Source: Pseudomonas fluorescens
GTDB taxonomy: Bacteria > Pseudomonadota > Gammaproteobacteria > Pseudomonadales > Pseudomonadaceae
DNA length: 64,000 nt
Assembly (NCBI RefSeq): GCF_902497855.1
Contig: NZ_CABVHU010000005.1
Span: 248,001 to 312,000 of the forward strand
Reading direction: 5' to 3'
Part shown: piece after piece, positions 1-10,734 of the stretch
How the letters are laid out: each line of letters starts with the position of its first letter
Position numbering within the stretch: the stretch's first letter is position 1
The notes under the pieces: generated by a model
What the model was told of the DNA's origin: nothing
Seen by the model: the letters and a program-made list of their open reading frames with translations, nothing else
Databases searched by the model: none
Position numbers and translations under genes: made by a program

Positions 1-746
1 GGTGCGCCATTCAGGCCTTCGAAATTGGTGATCTGCTCACGGCGACCGGTGTCGATGTTCTGCATGAAAATGCGCGGACGCTTCTGTTCGAACGAGACAT
101 AGGCGATGCGCTTGCCATCCGGTGCGAAACGCGGCGACAGGATCGGCTCGCGCGATTGCAGCAGGGTCACGGCGCGCGCACCGTCATAGTCCGAACGCTG
201 CAGCGTGTAGCGCGTGTTCTTCTCGGAGAAGCGTTCGGCGGTCACGTACAGCAGACGCGTCGAGAACGCACCCTTGATACCGGTGAGTTTTTCGAACGAC
301 TGGTCGGCAATGTAGTGCGACATGTCGCGCAGCTGATCGACGCTGCCCGAGACGCTGCCGGTCAGCACTTGCTGCTCGGTGGCGACGTTGAACAGTGCGT
401 ATTGAACCTGCAGGCGACCGCCCGCCGGTGCAACGCTGCCGACCATGACGTACTGGGCGCCCAGCGCCTTGAAGTCACGGAAGATGATTTCGCTGGCCTG
501 GCTCGGCTGGCTGATCATGTTCTGCTTTGGAATCGGCGAGTAGTAACCCGAGTTACGCAGGTCGTTACCGATGATTTCGGCCATGTCGTCCGGCAGCACG
601 CTGCCGCCCTGGTTGCCGAATGGAACGACGGCGATCGGAGTGGCCCGATCGCTGCCGCTGGTGACCAGAATGTTTTTTTCATCTGCTGTCGCCATACCTG
701 CCAGGCAGCAGATAACGACAAGCATTCCTCGAAGAAGGTTTCTCAC
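1..746 (-). CDS. tolB: TolB, periplasmic beta-propeller of the Tol-Pal system (partial)
   Basis: Only the N-terminal part is present; the gene runs off the left edge. The start is the GTG at 746-744, which overlaps the tolA stop (GTGA). Translation begins with a hydrophobic signal sequence ([16 protein letters not shown]), then the TolB N-terminal domain ([20 protein letters not shown]) and the first propeller strands ([20 protein letters not shown]). TolB is exported to the periplasm and contacts Pal, OmpA-type proteins and the TolA C-terminus to help hold the outer membrane during division. It is the last Tol gene visible; pal/oprL is expected just outside the window. Confidence 0.96.
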   Translation of the reverse strand, partial: MRNLLRGMLVVICCLAGMATADEKNILVTSGSDRATPIAVVPFGNQGGSVLPDDMAEIIGNDLRNSGYYSPIPKQNMISQPSQASEIIFRDFKALGAQYVMVGSVAPAGGRLQVQYALFNVATEQQVLTGSVSGSVDQLRDMSHYIADQSFEKLTGIKGAFSTRLLYVTAERFSEKNTRYTLQRSDYDGARAVTLLQSREPILSPRFAPDGKRIAYVSFEQKRPRIFMQNIDTGRREQITNFEGLNGA

Positions 747-1864
747 AAGGCTAGATCCTCAGGTGTGAATGTCATCTTGAATGAACGATAGGGAGCGAAA
801 TCGCTCGGTTTCATTCCCTGCATTTCTGTCAAACGTCCAATATTCTTGACCGCTGCTACCGCCGAAGCGTCGAACGGACCATCGCCGCTGGACCTGGCCA
901 CGCTGACCGTAGCCAAGGTACCGTCCGGCAACATGCCGATTTGCAACACGACCGTCATGCCTTTGCGTGCCGAAGGTGGACGAGCCCAGCCTTCTGCTGC
1001 GCGAGCACGAATCAGGTCATCGAAACTGCCGGCGACTTCGTCACCCTGCTCATCCGCCAAGGCCTGCTGACGCTGCGGCGTGTCGGAAAGCAAATCTGCC
1101 AGGGCCTGGGCCTTTTTGTCTTCGGCGGATTTACGTGCCGCTTCCTGCGATTTCTTCTTCGCAGCATCGGCAGCAGCTTTCTTCTTCGCGTCTTCGGCGA
1201 CTTTCTTCTTCGCCTCTTCAGCTTCAGACTTTTTCTTGGCGTCTTCCGCGGCTTTCTTCTTCGCGTCTTCGACGATCTTTTTCTTCGCTTCTTCAGCAGC
1301 CGCTTTCTTGGCTTCTTCAGCGGCCGCTTTCTTGGCCTCTTCTTCAGCTGCTTTCTTGGCTTCTTCTTCAGACTTCTTCTTGGCTATATCAGCCAATTGT
1401 TTCTCTTCGGCCTTTTTGGCTTCGGCGGTCTTCTTCGCTTCATCGGCTTTCTTGGCTTCATCGGCCTTTTTGGCTTCATCAGCCTTTTTCGACTCTTCCG
1501 CTTTCTTCGTCTCGTCGGCCTTCTTGGATTCTTCGGCTTTTTGAGCGGCGTCTTCCTTCTTTTGTTCCGCGGCCTTGATCGCTTCCTGTTCGATCTTCTT
1601 CTGTTCCATCTGTTCGACTTCGGTCTGGCGCGCGGCGGATTTCTTCGCCTCACCCGCAATCTTCTGATTGGTCTGGGTAGTCGCCTGACTTTTCGATTTC
1701 AGCTGGTACAGGGTCGCCTGGACAATCGGCTTGGCCGGCGGCAGTTCCGGCGTGAAGGCGAAACTGACGAACAGCATGCCAAAAACCAGCACGTGCAAGA
1801 CCAGCGCCCAGACACTAGGCCAGAAATAGCTTTCCGAGGCGGACGGCTCTCGCATTTGCTGCAT
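743..1864 (-). CDS. tolA: TolA, inner-membrane to outer-membrane linker of Tol-Pal
   Basis: 373 aa. One membrane anchor lies at about residues 14-36 ([19 protein letters not shown]). A Lys/Ala/Glu-rich helical domain spans about 75-265, built from repeats such as KKADEA and AEEAKKK. A globular C-terminal domain (about 270-373; ends TFTPEDLAL) binds TolB/Pal. The start ATG shares one base with the tolR stop (TGATG) and the stop overlaps the tolB GTG, so tolR, tolA and tolB are translationally chained. TolA couples the TolQR proton motor to the outer membrane. Several long ORFs on the opposite strand here arise from the low-complexity sequence and are not genes. Confidence 0.97.
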   Translation of the reverse strand: MQQMREPSASESYFWPSVWALVLHVLVFGMLFVSFAFTPELPPAKPIVQATLYQLKSKSQATTQTNQKIAGEAKKSAARQTEVEQMEQKKIEQEAIKAAEQKKEDAAQKAEESKKADETKKAEESKKADEAKKADEAKKADEAKKTAEAKKAEEKQLADIAKKKSEEEAKKAAEEEAKKAAAEEAKKAAAEEAKKKIVEDAKKKAAEDAKKKSEAEEAKKKVAEDAKKKAAADAAKKKSQEAARKSAEDKKAQALADLLSDTPQRQQALADEQGDEVAGSFDDLIRARAAEGWARPPSARKGMTVVLQIGMLPDGTLATVSVARSSGDGPFDASAVAAVKNIGRLTEMQGMKPSDFAPYRSFKMTFTPEDLAL

Positions 1865-2325
1865 CAGGGTGCCTCGGTAATCAAGCCAACATTACCGACC
1901 CCGGCTTTCTGCAGCCCGCCCATGGCCCCCATGACGGCACCGTAATCGACGGTCTTGTCGCCACGAATGAACACCTGGGTTCGCTTGCCGTTACTGTTGC
2001 CGGCGCTGATGATCTTGGTCACCGCGCTGGTCATCTGCGGCAAGGTCATGGCCTTGTCCTGCTGCTTTTCGGTGTCGACTTCGCTGCCAAGGTTCCAGTA
2101 ATAGGTCTTGTCAGCCTTGATCGAAATGGTCAGGACCTGGGTGTTGTTGTCTTGCGGCAAGGCTTCGCTGGAAACCTTGGGCAGATCAACTTTCACGCCC
2201 TGATTAAGCATCGGCGCGGTCACCATGAAGATGACCAGCAGTACCAGCATCACGTCGATGTAAGGCACCACGTTCATCTCGGCGACCGGCTTGCGCTTTT
2301 TGCGAGCTCGAGCGATTAAAGCCAT
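1864..2325 (-). CDS. tolR: TolR, proton-channel partner of TolQ
   Basis: 153 aa ExbD/TolR protein. A short basic cytoplasmic N-terminus (RARKKRKPVAEMN) precedes the single TM helix VVPYIDVMLVLLVIFMVTAP, which carries the conserved membrane Asp of the proton path. The rest is the periplasmic domain (about 45-153). The gene lies 14 bp downstream of tolQ and ends on the tolA start codon. TolQ and TolR form the stator that uses proton motive force to drive TolA. Confidence 0.97.
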   Translation of the reverse strand: MALIARARKKRKPVAEMNVVPYIDVMLVLLVIFMVTAPMLNQGVKVDLPKVSSEALPQDNNTQVLTISIKADKTYYWNLGSEVDTEKQQDKAMTLPQMTSAVTKIISAGNSNGKRTQVFIRGDKTVDYGAVMGAMGGLQKAGVGNVGLITEAP

Positions 2326-2339
2326 TGGAAATTACCTGC

Positions 2340-3035
2340 TTATTCTTCGCTGGTGTGCACTTTGCGGTGCAGGATCGCCTGGAATTCATCGGCGAAGGTG
2401 TAGTAACGGCCCAGCAGGGTTTCGCTGCGGGCAGCAAAACGGTTGTAAGCGATAACGGCCGGGATCGCGGCGAACAGGCCGATCGCGGTGGCGATCAGTG
2501 CTTCGGCAATGCCCGGAGCCACAGTGGCCAGGGTTGCTTGCTGGGCAGTTGCCAGGCCACGGAAGGAGTTCATGATGCCCCAGACCGTACCGAACAGACC
2601 GATGTACGGGCTGACGGAACCGACGGTGGCGAGGAACGGCAGGCTCTGCTCGAGCTTTTCTTCTTCACGGGAAATGGCAACGCGCATGGCGCGGGCCACG
2701 CCTTCCATGACCGCTTCCGGATCAACGCCAGCCTGTTGGCGCAGACGGGAGAATTCCTTGAAGCCGGCGCGGAAGATCTGCTCGACGCCCGAATCCGGGT
2801 CAGGGTTGCTGCCCGCCTGGCGGTAGAGTTTGGACAAGTCGATGCCCGACCAGAAACGCTCCTCGAAGCTCTCCAGGGCACGTCGACCGGCGCGCAGCAA
2901 GTTGCTGCGCTGAAAGATCATGATCCATGAGGTCACCGATGCGGCTACCAGGATCAGCATTACCAGTTGCACCACGATACTGGCATTGCTGACCAGGCTC
3001 CACATGGAGGAATGGTCGACGACGTTAGCTTCCAC
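2340..3035 (-). CDS. tolQ: TolQ, MotA/ExbB-type proton channel subunit
   Basis: 231 aa. The first TM helix is at about 15-38 ([22 protein letters not shown]). Two further helices lie in the conserved ExbB region ([16 protein letters not shown] and [20 protein letters not shown]), with the Thr/Ala-rich faces typical of the ion path. The start overlaps the end of ybgC by 11 bp. Closely matches P. aeruginosa TolQ in sequence and length. Confidence 0.97.
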   Translation of the reverse strand: MEANVVDHSSMWSLVSNASIVVQLVMLILVAASVTSWIMIFQRSNLLRAGRRALESFEERFWSGIDLSKLYRQAGSNPDPDSGVEQIFRAGFKEFSRLRQQAGVDPEAVMEGVARAMRVAISREEEKLEQSLPFLATVGSVSPYIGLFGTVWGIMNSFRGLATAQQATLATVAPGIAEALIATAIGLFAAIPAVIAYNRFAARSETLLGRYYTFADEFQAILHRKVHTSEE

Positions 3036-3492
3036 GCTTTATCTCCTGCTTTGAGTGTGTACCCGCGCCGCTCACGTCGGCAAAGGCCGTACGTAGAGCT
3101 TCGGGAATGGCCCGGGGTTTTAAACTGTCAGTGCGCACACAGGCCACCAGAAACTGCCCTTCGCAGAGCAGCACGTTATCCGTAGCCCGCCTGACCTGCT
3201 GCTTGAAGCGCAGGCTGGCACGGTTCAATTCGATTACCTCGGCGCTTACCAGCAGTTCGTCGTCCAGTCGCGCCGGCGCGTGGTAACGCGCTTCGCTGGA
3301 ATGCACGACAAACAACAGGTCCTCACCTGCCAGCGCCGACTGGGCAAAGCCCAGCTCCCGGAGCCGCTCGGTTCGAGCCCGTTCCATAAACTTGAGGTAA
3401 TTGACGTAATACACGATGCCGCCCGCATCGGTGTCCTCGTAATAAACGCGACAACGAAATGCGAAAGGCTCAAGCCCGTTTTGCGCGCGCAT
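3025..3492 (-). CDS. ybgC: YbgC, Tol-Pal-associated acyl-CoA thioesterase
   Basis: 155 aa single hotdog-fold thioesterase. The signature [16 protein letters not shown] near residue 17 includes the catalytic Asp of the 4-hydroxybenzoyl-CoA thioesterase/YbgC group; [18 protein letters not shown] follows. It is the promoter-proximal gene of the Tol operon and overlaps tolQ. YbgC proteins hydrolyse short-chain or malonyl-type acyl-CoA and associate with phospholipid enzymes at the inner membrane; the true substrate here is unknown. About 130 bp upstream separates it from ruvB, where the Tol promoter probably lies. Confidence 0.93.
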   Translation of the reverse strand: MRAQNGLEPFAFRCRVYYEDTDAGGIVYYVNYLKFMERARTERLRELGFAQSALAGEDLLFVVHSSEARYHAPARLDDELLVSAEVIELNRASLRFKQQVRRATDNVLLCEGQFLVACVRTDSLKPRAIPEALRTAFADVSGAGTHSKQEIKRGS

Positions 3493-3619
3493 ACTCTAGT
3501 GCTTACTCCTCAGGTTGCCAATCCGGCCAGGCAACTGTTTTTCATTGTTCTGCGGCTTTCTCGCGAAAGTACGGTCCTAGGACAGCACAATGCCCGAAAA
3601 TTCAACGCGCAAAAGTTAA

Positions 3620-4681
3620 TTAATCGTCCACGGCATCGAGGAACTCGTCTACCACGGGCATCTCGCCCAATCGTGACGGAATGTTTAAACCGAAATGCAG
3701 ATACGCATGCCGTGTTACCACCCGCCCCCGCGGTGTGCGCATGATGTAGCCCTGCTGGATCAGGTACGGTTCCAGCACGTCTTCGATGGTGTGGCGCTCT
3801 TCGCTGATGGCCGCAGCGAGACTGTCGACCCCCACCGGGCCACCGTCGAACTTCTCGATCATGGTCAACAACAGACGTCGGTCCTGGTGATCGAAGCCAC
3901 GCTCATCGACATCCAGCAGGTTCAAGGCCAGGTCGGCGATCGGTTTGGTGATGTGGCCCTTGGCGCGAACCTCGGCAAAGTCCCGCACCCGACGCAGCAG
4001 GCGGTTGGCGATCCGCGGGGTGCCGCGGGCACGGCGAGCGATTTCGAACGCACCTTCCGGGTCCAGCGGCAAGCCGAGGATGTTCGCCGAACGGCCGACA
4101 ATCGTTGCCAGGTCGGCGGTGCTATAGAACTCGAGGCGCTGGACGATACCGAAACGGTCGCGCAACGGATTGGTCAGCATGCCGGCCCGCGTGGTCGCAC
4201 CCACCAGGGTGAACGGCGGCAGATCGAGCTTGATCGAGCGCGCAGCCGGCCCTTCGCCGATCATGATGTCGAGCTGGAAATCCTCCATCGCCGGGTACAG
4301 CACTTCTTCGACGATCGGCGAGAGCCGATGGATCTCGTCGATGAACAGCACGTCGTGAGGCTCAAGGTTGGTCAATAGCGCAGCCAGGTCACCCGGGCGC
4401 TCGAGCACGGGGCCCGAGGTGCTTTTGATCGAGACCCCCATTTCCTGGGCGATGATGTTGGCCAGGGTGGTCTTACCCAGACCCGGCGGGCCAAAGATCA
4501 GCGTATGGTCCAGGGATTCGTTGCGCCCGCGGGCAGCCTGGATGAACAGTTCCATTTGCTCGCGAACGGTCGGCTGGCCAATGTATTCGGCCAGGCTGAC
4601 AGGGCGAATGGCCCGGTCCTGGACTTCCTCGCGGTCACGGGGAGCACCCGTGGCGGCGATCAGACGATCAGCTTCAATCAC
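3620..4681 (-). CDS. ruvB: RuvB, Holliday-junction branch-migration ATPase
   Basis: 353 aa AAA+ motor. Walker A is [11 protein letters not shown], Walker B is LFIDEIH, sensor 1 lies in the [17 protein letters not shown] region, and the C-terminal winged helix carries [14 protein letters not shown]. The start is a GTG at 4681 directly abutting the ruvA TAA stop, so the two are probably translationally coupled. Two RuvB hexamers flank the RuvA-bound junction and pump DNA through it in recombinational repair. A short linker segment ([18 protein letters not shown]) is typical of the family. Confidence 0.97.
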   Translation of the reverse strand: MIEADRLIAATGAPRDREEVQDRAIRPVSLAEYIGQPTVREQMELFIQAARGRNESLDHTLIFGPPGLGKTTLANIIAQEMGVSIKSTSGPVLERPGDLAALLTNLEPHDVLFIDEIHRLSPIVEEVLYPAMEDFQLDIMIGEGPAARSIKLDLPPFTLVGATTRAGMLTNPLRDRFGIVQRLEFYSTADLATIVGRSANILGLPLDPEGAFEIARRARGTPRIANRLLRRVRDFAEVRAKGHITKPIADLALNLLDVDERGFDHQDRRLLLTMIEKFDGGPVGVDSLAAAISEERHTIEDVLEPYLIQQGYIMRTPRGRVVTRHAYLHFGLNIPSRLGEMPVVDEFLDAVDD

Positions 4682-5296
4682 TTAAATCATTCCCTTCAGG
4701 GCACGACGAATCAGGTCTTCACTGCTCAAACCCTTCTCCTTGATCGCGGAAATCGCCTTGCTGGCTTCCTGCGGTTTGTAGCCCAGGGAAATCAGCGCGC
4801 TGACCGCGTCGTTTTCGGCGGTGGCGACCGGAGCCGCCTCGGGCCCGCCCGGCTGGTTTGGCACCAGGGCGAACATCGCCGGTACAGTTTCCCAGGCCTT
4901 GAAGCGGTCCTTGAGTTCCACCAGCAAACGCTCGGCGGTCTTCTTGCCCACGCCCGGCACCTTGGTCAGGGCCGAGGTGTCCTGGAACTGCACGCAACGC
5001 ACCAGCTCGTCGACTTCCAGGCTCGACATCAAGGCCAGGGCCAGTTTCGGACCTACTCCATTGAGACGGATCAACTCGCGAAAAAAGTCTCGCTCACGCT
5101 TGCCGAAGAAGCCATAGAGTAACTGCGCGTCTTCGCGTACGACTAAATGGGTGTGCAAGGTCAGCGGTTCACCGACCGACGGCAAGCGATACAGCGTGGT
5201 CATGGGCACTTCCAGCTCATACCCCAGACCATTTACATCCAGAATCAGGTGCGGCGGCTGTTTCTCAGCCAATGTGCCGCGCAAGCGTCCAATCAC
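4682..5296 (-). CDS. ruvA: RuvA, Holliday-junction binding protein
   Basis: 204 aa. The N-terminal OB domain begins [20 protein letters not shown]. Two helix-hairpin-helix motifs follow ([17 protein letters not shown] and [19 protein letters not shown]). The C-terminal RuvB-binding domain (about 155-204, [16 protein letters not shown]) comes after an acidic/Pro-rich flexible linker. The length is normal. It ends at the ruvB GTG and lies 116 bp downstream of ruvC, with an intervening hairpin. Confidence 0.97.
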   Translation of the reverse strand: MIGRLRGTLAEKQPPHLILDVNGLGYELEVPMTTLYRLPSVGEPLTLHTHLVVREDAQLLYGFFGKRERDFFRELIRLNGVGPKLALALMSSLEVDELVRCVQFQDTSALTKVPGVGKKTAERLLVELKDRFKAWETVPAMFALVPNQPGGPEAAPVATAENDAVSALISLGYKPQEASKAISAIKEKGLSSEDLIRRALKGMI

Positions 5297-5349
5297 GTTT
5301 CAGATCCTTGAGCGTTGGCCAGCTCAGTAACTGGCGACTGACAGAACGA

Positions 5350-5384
5350 GGGGTTTGCGCCGACAACCCAGGCGCAAAACCCCC
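5350..5384. promoter_or_regulatory. Hairpin in the ruvC-ruvA gap
   Basis: GGGGTTTGCGCC at 5350-5361 pairs with GGCGCAAAACCCC at 5371-5383, with one bulge and a 9-nt loop. No uridine tract follows on the minus strand, so it is not a classical terminator. It may attenuate or process the ruvC-ruvAB transcript. This is a structure call from sequence only. Confidence 0.45.
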
Positions 5385-5412
5385 GCTCCACAAAAAATGA
5401 TTGCTGATGCTA

Positions 5413-5937
5413 TCAGAGACGCAGGCGCCCGCCACGACTGCGTGCGGCGCCCAGGCCATGGGGTAACAGGCTGGAACGGGTGTGCGCATGGCAAATGGCA
5501 ATGGCCAGGGCGTCCGAGGCATCGATTTGCGGCTTGCTGGTCAACTTCAGCATGTGCATGACCATCATCTGCACCTGCTCTTTATTGGCCGCGCCGGTGC
5601 CGGTCACCGCCTGTTTGACCTGGGTGGCGGTGTATTCGGCGATTTCCAGGTTTTCTTCGGCGCCGGCAACGATCGCTGCACCGCGGGCCTGGCCGAGTTT
5701 CAACGCCGAGTCGGCGTTGCGCGCCATGAACACCTTTTCGATGCCCATGGTCACCGGCCCGTAGGTCTGGATGACTTCCCGCACGCTGCGATAAACGATT
5801 TGCAGGCGTTCGTGCAACTCGCCGGAACCGGTGCGGATGCAGCCCGACGCCACGTATACGCAGCCACGGCCAGTATCGCATACCACGCCATAACCGGTGA
5901 TGCGCGAACCGGGGTCGATACCAAGAATTAAAGTCAT
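5413..5937 (-). CDS. ruvC: RuvC, Holliday-junction resolvase
   Basis: 174 aa RNase H-fold endonuclease. The first catalytic Asp is in [17 protein letters not shown] (D8). Further acidic residues are in [21 protein letters not shown] and the C-terminal [14 protein letters not shown]. It cuts junctions symmetrically after RuvAB loading. The Arg/Gly-rich tail ([11 protein letters not shown]) is longer than in E. coli. It is the first ruv gene here, separated from yebC by a REPIN. Confidence 0.96.
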   Translation of the reverse strand: MTLILGIDPGSRITGYGVVCDTGRGCVYVASGCIRTGSGELHERLQIVYRSVREVIQTYGPVTMGIEKVFMARNADSALKLGQARGAAIVAGAEENLEIAEYTATQVKQAVTGTGAANKEQVQMMVMHMLKLTSKPQIDASDALAIAICHAHTRSSLLPHGLGAARSRGGRLRL

Positions 5938-5988
5938 AACGCCTGCGGGTTAGGTAAAAGCACGATATTCAATACAGCGAATAACAAA

Positions 5989-6078
5989 TGTGGGAGCGAG
6001 CCTGCTCACGAAAGCGATTTCAGATTCAGCAACGATGCTGCCTGAAAAACCGCATTCGCGAGCAGGCTCGCTCCCACA
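5989..6078. repeat. REPIN (GTGGGAGCGAGCC type), head-in pair
   Basis: TGTGGGAGCGAGCCTGCTC at 5989-6007 is mirrored exactly by its complement at 6060-6078. It fills the yebC-ruvC gap and would fold as one long hairpin. Its core differs from the GCTGGCTTGCCAGC type common elsewhere in the window. Confidence 0.9.
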
Positions 6079-6095
6079 ATGAATCCTACTCGCCT

Positions 6096-6842
<747 letters not shown>

Positions 6843-6925
6843 AACTCGCTCCGAATTCTCTTTGAAACATTGCCCGCCACGCCATGACGCGCCAGCCGGC
6901 AAACAAAAAACCTCGACCTGCCTGT

Positions 6926-6955
6926 AAAGAAAGGGCGCATCCGAAGATGCGCCCG
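6926..6955 (-). terminator. Rho-independent terminator after aspS
   Basis: GGGCGCATC and GATGCGCCC (6934-6942 and 6947-6955) form a 9-bp stem that reads with a TTCG loop on the minus strand, followed by TTTCTTT. It lies just past the aspS stop and before yebC, so it separates the two transcripts at least partly. Confidence 0.85.
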
Positions 6956-6966
6956 CAAGGTCAGCC

Positions 6967-8742
6967 TTACTCGGCTTTAGGCGTTTCGCGCAAACGAATG
7001 TGCAGTTCGCGCAATGCCTTGGCATCTACAGCACCCGGAGCCTGAGTCATGACGTCAGCCGCGCTCTGGGTTTTCGGGAAAGCGATCACTTCACGGATCG
7101 ACTGGGCGCCGGTCATCAGCATCACCAGACGGTCCAGACCGAAGGCCAAACCACCGTGTGGCGGCGCGCCGTACTTCAGGGCGTCGAGCAAGAAGCCGAA
7201 TTTCTCTTCCTGTTCCGCTTCATTGATACCCAGCAGGCGGAACACCGTCTGCTGCATTTCCTTGCGGTGGATACGGATCGAACCGCCACCCAGCTCGGTG
7301 CCGTTCAGGACCATGTCGTAGGCACGGGACAGAGCGGTCGCCGGGTTGGCTTCCAGTTCTTCCGGGGTGCACTTCGGCGCGGTGAACGGGTGGTGCAAGG
7401 CAGTGAAGCTACCGTCGTCGTTCTCTTCGAACATCGGGAAGTCGACGACCCACATCGGCGCCCACTTGCAGGTCAGCAGTTCCAGGTCGTTACCGACCTT
7501 GATCCGCAGCGCGCCCAGGGCCTCGCTGACGATCTTGGCTTTGTCGGCACCGAAGAACACGATGTCACCGTCAACCGCGCCAACGCGATCGAGGATCACA
7601 TTGAGGTTGGCTTCAGGGATATTTTTGACAATAGGCGATTGCAGCCCCTCGACGCCCTTCGCGCGCTCGTTGACCTTGATGTACGCCAGGCCCTTGGCAC
7701 CGTAGATGCCGACGAACTTGGTGTAGTCGTCGATCTGCTTGCGCGGCATGCTCGCAGCACCTGGAACGCGCAGGGCGGCAATACGGCATTTCGGGTCGTT
7801 GGCCGGGCCGCTGAACACCTTGAAGTCGACTTCTTTCAGTTGATCGGCAACGTCAACCAGTTCCAGCGGGTTACGCAGGTCCGGCTTGTCGGAACCGTAA
7901 CGACGCATGGCCTCTTCGAAGGTCATGTGCGGGAAGTCGCCGAATTCCAGATCCAGCACTTCCTTGAACAGGTTGCGGATCATTTGTTCGGTGATGCCCA
8001 TGATCTCTTTTTCATCGAGGAAGCTGGTCTCGATGTCGATCTGGGTGAATTCAGGCTGACGGTCGGCACGCAGGTCTTCGTCGCGGAAGCACTTGGCGAT
8101 CTGGTAGTAGCGGTCGAAGCCGGCGACCATCAGCAGCTGCTTGAACAGCTGTGGCGATTGCGGCAAGGCGAAGAAGCTACCTGCGTGAGTACGGCTCGGC
8201 ACCAGGTAGTCGCGAGCGCCTTCTGGCGTGGCGCGGGTCAGAATCGGCGTCTCGACATCGAGGAAGCCGTTCTCGTCCAGGAAGCGACGGATACTGGTGG
8301 TCATGCGCGAACGCAGACGCAGCTTCTCGAGCATTTCCGGGCGACGCAGGTCGAGGAAGCGATAACGCAGGCGGGTTTCTTCGCCGACGTCGGAGAACTC
8401 GTTGAGCGGGAACGGTGGGGTTTCCGACTCGTTCAGCACTTCAAGTTCGTAGCCCAGCACTTCGATCATGCCCGACGCCATGTTGGCGTTGGTGGCACCG
8501 GCCGGGCGCAGGCGCACCTTGCCGGTGATCTTGACCACGTATTCGCTGCGCACGCGATCGGCGGCGGCGAAGGATTCAGCGCGGTCCGGATCGAACACCA
8601 CCTGGGCCAGACCGTCACGATCACGGATATCGAGGAAAATCACCCCACCGTGGTCACGGCGACGGTGAACCCATCCGCAAAGGGTAATTTCCTGGCCTTC
8701 CAGGCTTTCGTTCAGTTGGCCGCAATAATGGCTGCGCATCAT
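6967..8742 (-). CDS. aspS: Aspartyl-tRNA synthetase
   Basis: 591 aa, full-length bacterial AspRS. An N-terminal anticodon-binding OB domain ([32 protein letters not shown]) is followed by class II motif 2 ([22 protein letters not shown]), the GAD insertion domain, and motif 3 ([13 protein letters not shown]). It charges tRNA-Asp. As established for P. aeruginosa, this enzyme type can be non-discriminating and also aspartylate tRNA-Asn for GatCAB; the sequence alone does not decide this. Confidence 0.97.
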   Translation of the reverse strand: MMRSHYCGQLNESLEGQEITLCGWVHRRRDHGGVIFLDIRDRDGLAQVVFDPDRAESFAAADRVRSEYVVKITGKVRLRPAGATNANMASGMIEVLGYELEVLNESETPPFPLNEFSDVGEETRLRYRFLDLRRPEMLEKLRLRSRMTTSIRRFLDENGFLDVETPILTRATPEGARDYLVPSRTHAGSFFALPQSPQLFKQLLMVAGFDRYYQIAKCFRDEDLRADRQPEFTQIDIETSFLDEKEIMGITEQMIRNLFKEVLDLEFGDFPHMTFEEAMRRYGSDKPDLRNPLELVDVADQLKEVDFKVFSGPANDPKCRIAALRVPGAASMPRKQIDDYTKFVGIYGAKGLAYIKVNERAKGVEGLQSPIVKNIPEANLNVILDRVGAVDGDIVFFGADKAKIVSEALGALRIKVGNDLELLTCKWAPMWVVDFPMFEENDDGSFTALHHPFTAPKCTPEELEANPATALSRAYDMVLNGTELGGGSIRIHRKEMQQTVFRLLGINEAEQEEKFGFLLDALKYGAPPHGGLAFGLDRLVMLMTGAQSIREVIAFPKTQSAADVMTQAPGAVDAKALRELHIRLRETPKAE

Positions 8743-8865
8743 GGTAGTGGTTTCACTTCTCGTAATTCGAAATTCGTTTGGAGACCTTGCCCGTATCCTG
8801 CCCTTGTGAAAGGTGCCAGATACTGCAAGAGCTCACGCGTAGTCGTTCAACTCAGGTTCCTGACC

Positions 8866-9087
8866 CTAGTCAGCCTTGTCGCCGCCGGCCAGGTTTTTCT
8901 TCGAACCGGTCTTGAAATCGGTTTCGTACCAGCCGGTGCCGCTGAGGCGGAAGCCCGGCATGGACAGCATCTTCTTGAGCTCTGGCGCCTGGCAGGCAGG
9001 GCAGTCGACCAGCGGTGCTGCGCTGATCTTTTGAATGGCTTCCAACTGATGACCACAGGAAGCACATTGATAGTCGTACATCGGCAT
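8866..9087 (-). CDS. FmdB-family zinc-ribbon protein
   Basis: 73 aa from the ATG at 9087 (MPMYDYQCASCGH). Two CxxC pairs (C8/C11 and C29/C32) form a putative zinc ribbon; a Gly/Lys-rich tail follows. The start just upstream of YDYQC is the family norm; the longer in-frame extension has no family similarity. Function is unknown: FmdB-type proteins are annotated as putative regulators, but no DNA target is established. It is 123 bp upstream of aspS in the same direction. Confidence 0.88.
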   Translation of the reverse strand: MPMYDYQCASCGHQLEAIQKISAAPLVDCPACQAPELKKMLSMPGFRLSGTGWYETDFKTGSKKNLAGGDKAD

Positions 9088-9223
9088 GGGGGTTGTCTCG
9101 GCGATCAGATTGCTACCGCACACGCTGGGTTTTGCGGCAAAGAGCGGGATTATATCCATTAAATGCAGCCTGTGCAGCCGTAAGACTGCACAGATCGACA
9201 CTCAGCCCATTCCACCGCCACCG

Positions 9224-9562
9224 TCAGGCCATCGCCGGGCAATTCCCTTCCTTCAGGCTGTGCACCACACAGACAACCCGTATCAGTGCGCTGAAATTCT
9301 TCACTCCGCCGTGCCGCAAATGCACTTCACGGTCCACGTGAGACAGCAGCGCACTGATCGAGCAACGATTGACCTTGGCCATTTCGCCCAAAATATCCCA
9401 ATAAACCTGTTCAAGCCGCAAACAGGTCGCAAAGCCATTCAACCGCACTGACCGGGACAATGGCTGGGCCAGCCCCATATCGAATTCACTGACAAATGGA
9501 TCGATCCAACTATCCCTGGGTAGACCACCCCTTACCTCGCTTTGCCTGCCTTCATTAACCAT
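9224..9562 (-). CDS. Ribbon-helix-helix domain protein
   Basis: 112 aa. A central segment (LSRSVRLNGFATCLRLEQVYWDILGEMAKVN, split around residues 36-67) resembles the RHH_4 family: a beta strand followed by two helices. The ATG at 9562 has a strong AAAGGAG Shine-Dalgarno. It is probably a small DNA-binding regulator; its target is unknown. It stands alone, with about 490 bp of non-coding DNA on its promoter side shared with the divergent cold-shock gene. Confidence 0.8.
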   Translation of the reverse strand: MVNEGRQSEVRGGLPRDSWIDPFVSEFDMGLAQPLSRSVRLNGFATCLRLEQVYWDILGEMAKVNRCSISALLSHVDREVHLRHGGVKNFSALIRVVCVVHSLKEGNCPAMA

Positions 9563-10055
9563 ACCGTTGACACTCCTTTGCCATGCCTGGTTTTTGTAAG
9601 AGCCCTGTTGCGATTCTTATAAAAACGCAGGCGCAAAGTTATCTCCAGATGACTTTGTGACCATCAACGTAGGATAAGCCAACAGCTGAAGACAGATCAT
9701 GGAGACCGTTCTGGCCCGAACCTTTTCCCACACAACCCGATGCCAAATCATTCAAGCGCGAACGGCACGTGGCGCGCGTCATCTGTGCTCGAGTCTGTTA
9801 CTGATTCAGCCGCGCATAATAAATGAAACACCCTGGATGCCCCGGTGATCCGCGATGCCGGTGAACCGCCGGACTCCTTGATTTGAGTAGCCTGCAGCTT
9901 TGCTGTTAAATAGGCAGTGTGTCGTCGGCCTCTTTTTTTGCGGGTGCTGCGCATAGGCTGATAGCGGGTACGTGTCCAACGCCTCTTATTGTTCTGAAGC
10001 GAACCGTGCTCCGTCAGCTCTTCCTTGTGATCCGTCTTAACGTGAGTTAATCAAA
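9563..10055. other. Long divergent non-coding region (RHH gene / cold-shock gene)
   Basis: 493 bp with no convincing ORF. It must hold promoters for both flanking genes. A T-rich stretch (9932-9939) follows an imperfect hairpin built from GCAGC/GCTG and GCCT/AGGC around 9890-9915. A long 5' leader would suit a cold-shock mRNA. I cannot place promoters confidently, and a small RNA is possible but unproven. Confidence 0.4.
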
Positions 10056-10658
10056 ATGTTGAAAATCGTCCACCTGCTAATGGGCGCAGCAGCACTGCTG
10101 CTGTCCTTCATCCCTAGCCTGCAACCTGAAGCTGTTCCTTACCTGCAACAACCCGATGCGCTGTACCTGGCCTTTTTCGGCCTGCTCAACCTCACCCTCG
10201 CACCTGTCATTCCCTACTGGAACAAAGGTACGCGTCATCAGTTGCAAAACCTGGTCAGCGCCCTGCTGGTCCTGGCTGTTGTCTTGCAAACCCTGACGCT
10301 GATCGCGAAGATGCCTGTCATCGCCGGTCAACCTGCCGTTCTGTTCAGCCTGCTCGCTGCCCTGATCGCCGTTCTCCTGCACCTGGCCATCAGCTTCTAC
10401 AAATCGTCACCGGCCGCCGCGTCGCCAAGCTATGACATGAGCAACCGCGATACGGGCACCGTCAAGTGGTTCAACACCTCCAAGGGCTTCGGCTTTATTT
10501 CCCGCGACTCCGGCGATGATATTTTCGTGCATTTCCGGGCCATTCGTGGCGAAGGCCATCGTGTCCTGGTCGAAGGCCAGCGCGTTGAGTTCTCCGTCAT
10601 GAATCGTGACAAGGGCCTGCAAGCCGAAGATGTGATCGCCGCTTTGCCGCGACGCTGA
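10056..10658 (+). CDS. Membrane protein fused to a C-terminal cold-shock domain
   Basis: 200 aa. The N-terminal 120 residues contain about four hydrophobic segments (near 5-22, 36-55, 66-85 and 92-113). A short linker leads to a complete cold-shock domain at about 134-197, with [16 protein letters not shown] (RNP1) and DIFVHF (RNP2). It would place a single-strand nucleic-acid-binding domain at the cytoplasmic face of the inner membrane. It occupies the position of the PAO1 cold-shock gene near aspS/oprD as I recall it. Function is unknown; roles in membrane-localised mRNA or chaperoning are inference. Confidence 0.88.
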   Translation: MLKIVHLLMGAAALLLSFIPSLQPEAVPYLQQPDALYLAFFGLLNLTLAPVIPYWNKGTRHQLQNLVSALLVLAVVLQTLTLIAKMPVIAGQPAVLFSLLAALIAVLLHLAISFYKSSPAAASPSYDMSNRDTGTVKWFNTSKGFGFISRDSGDDIFVHFRAIRGEGHRVLVEGQRVEFSVMNRDKGLQAEDVIAALPRR

Positions 10659-10670
10659 TTCAAGGCTGAA

Positions 10671-10708
10671 AAAAAACCGCGAACAGCCTGGCTGTTCGCG
10701 GTTTTTTA
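10671..10708. terminator. Bidirectional terminator
   Basis: A-tract, then CCGCGAACAGC, a 3-nt loop, GCTGTTCGCGG, then a T-tract. The 11-bp perfect stem with A/T flanks on both sides serves the converging cold-shock gene (+) and slyX (-). Confidence 0.93.
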
Positions 10709-10734
10709 TTGCGCGCCCATTGAACCCCGAGGGT

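Noticed and set aside
941..1945. Phe/Leu-rich plus-strand frames opposite tolA
   Set aside because: Produced by the Lys/Ala repeat codons read in reverse; membrane-like look is an artefact.
6843..7025. 61-residue N-terminal extension of YebC
   Set aside because: Family members start at [12 protein letters not shown]; a good ribosome site precedes that ATG, and the extension overlaps aspS and its terminator.
7000..9162. 720-aa open frame on the plus strand opposite aspS
   Set aside because: Shadow of the AspRS gene; no family similarity, no ribosome site.
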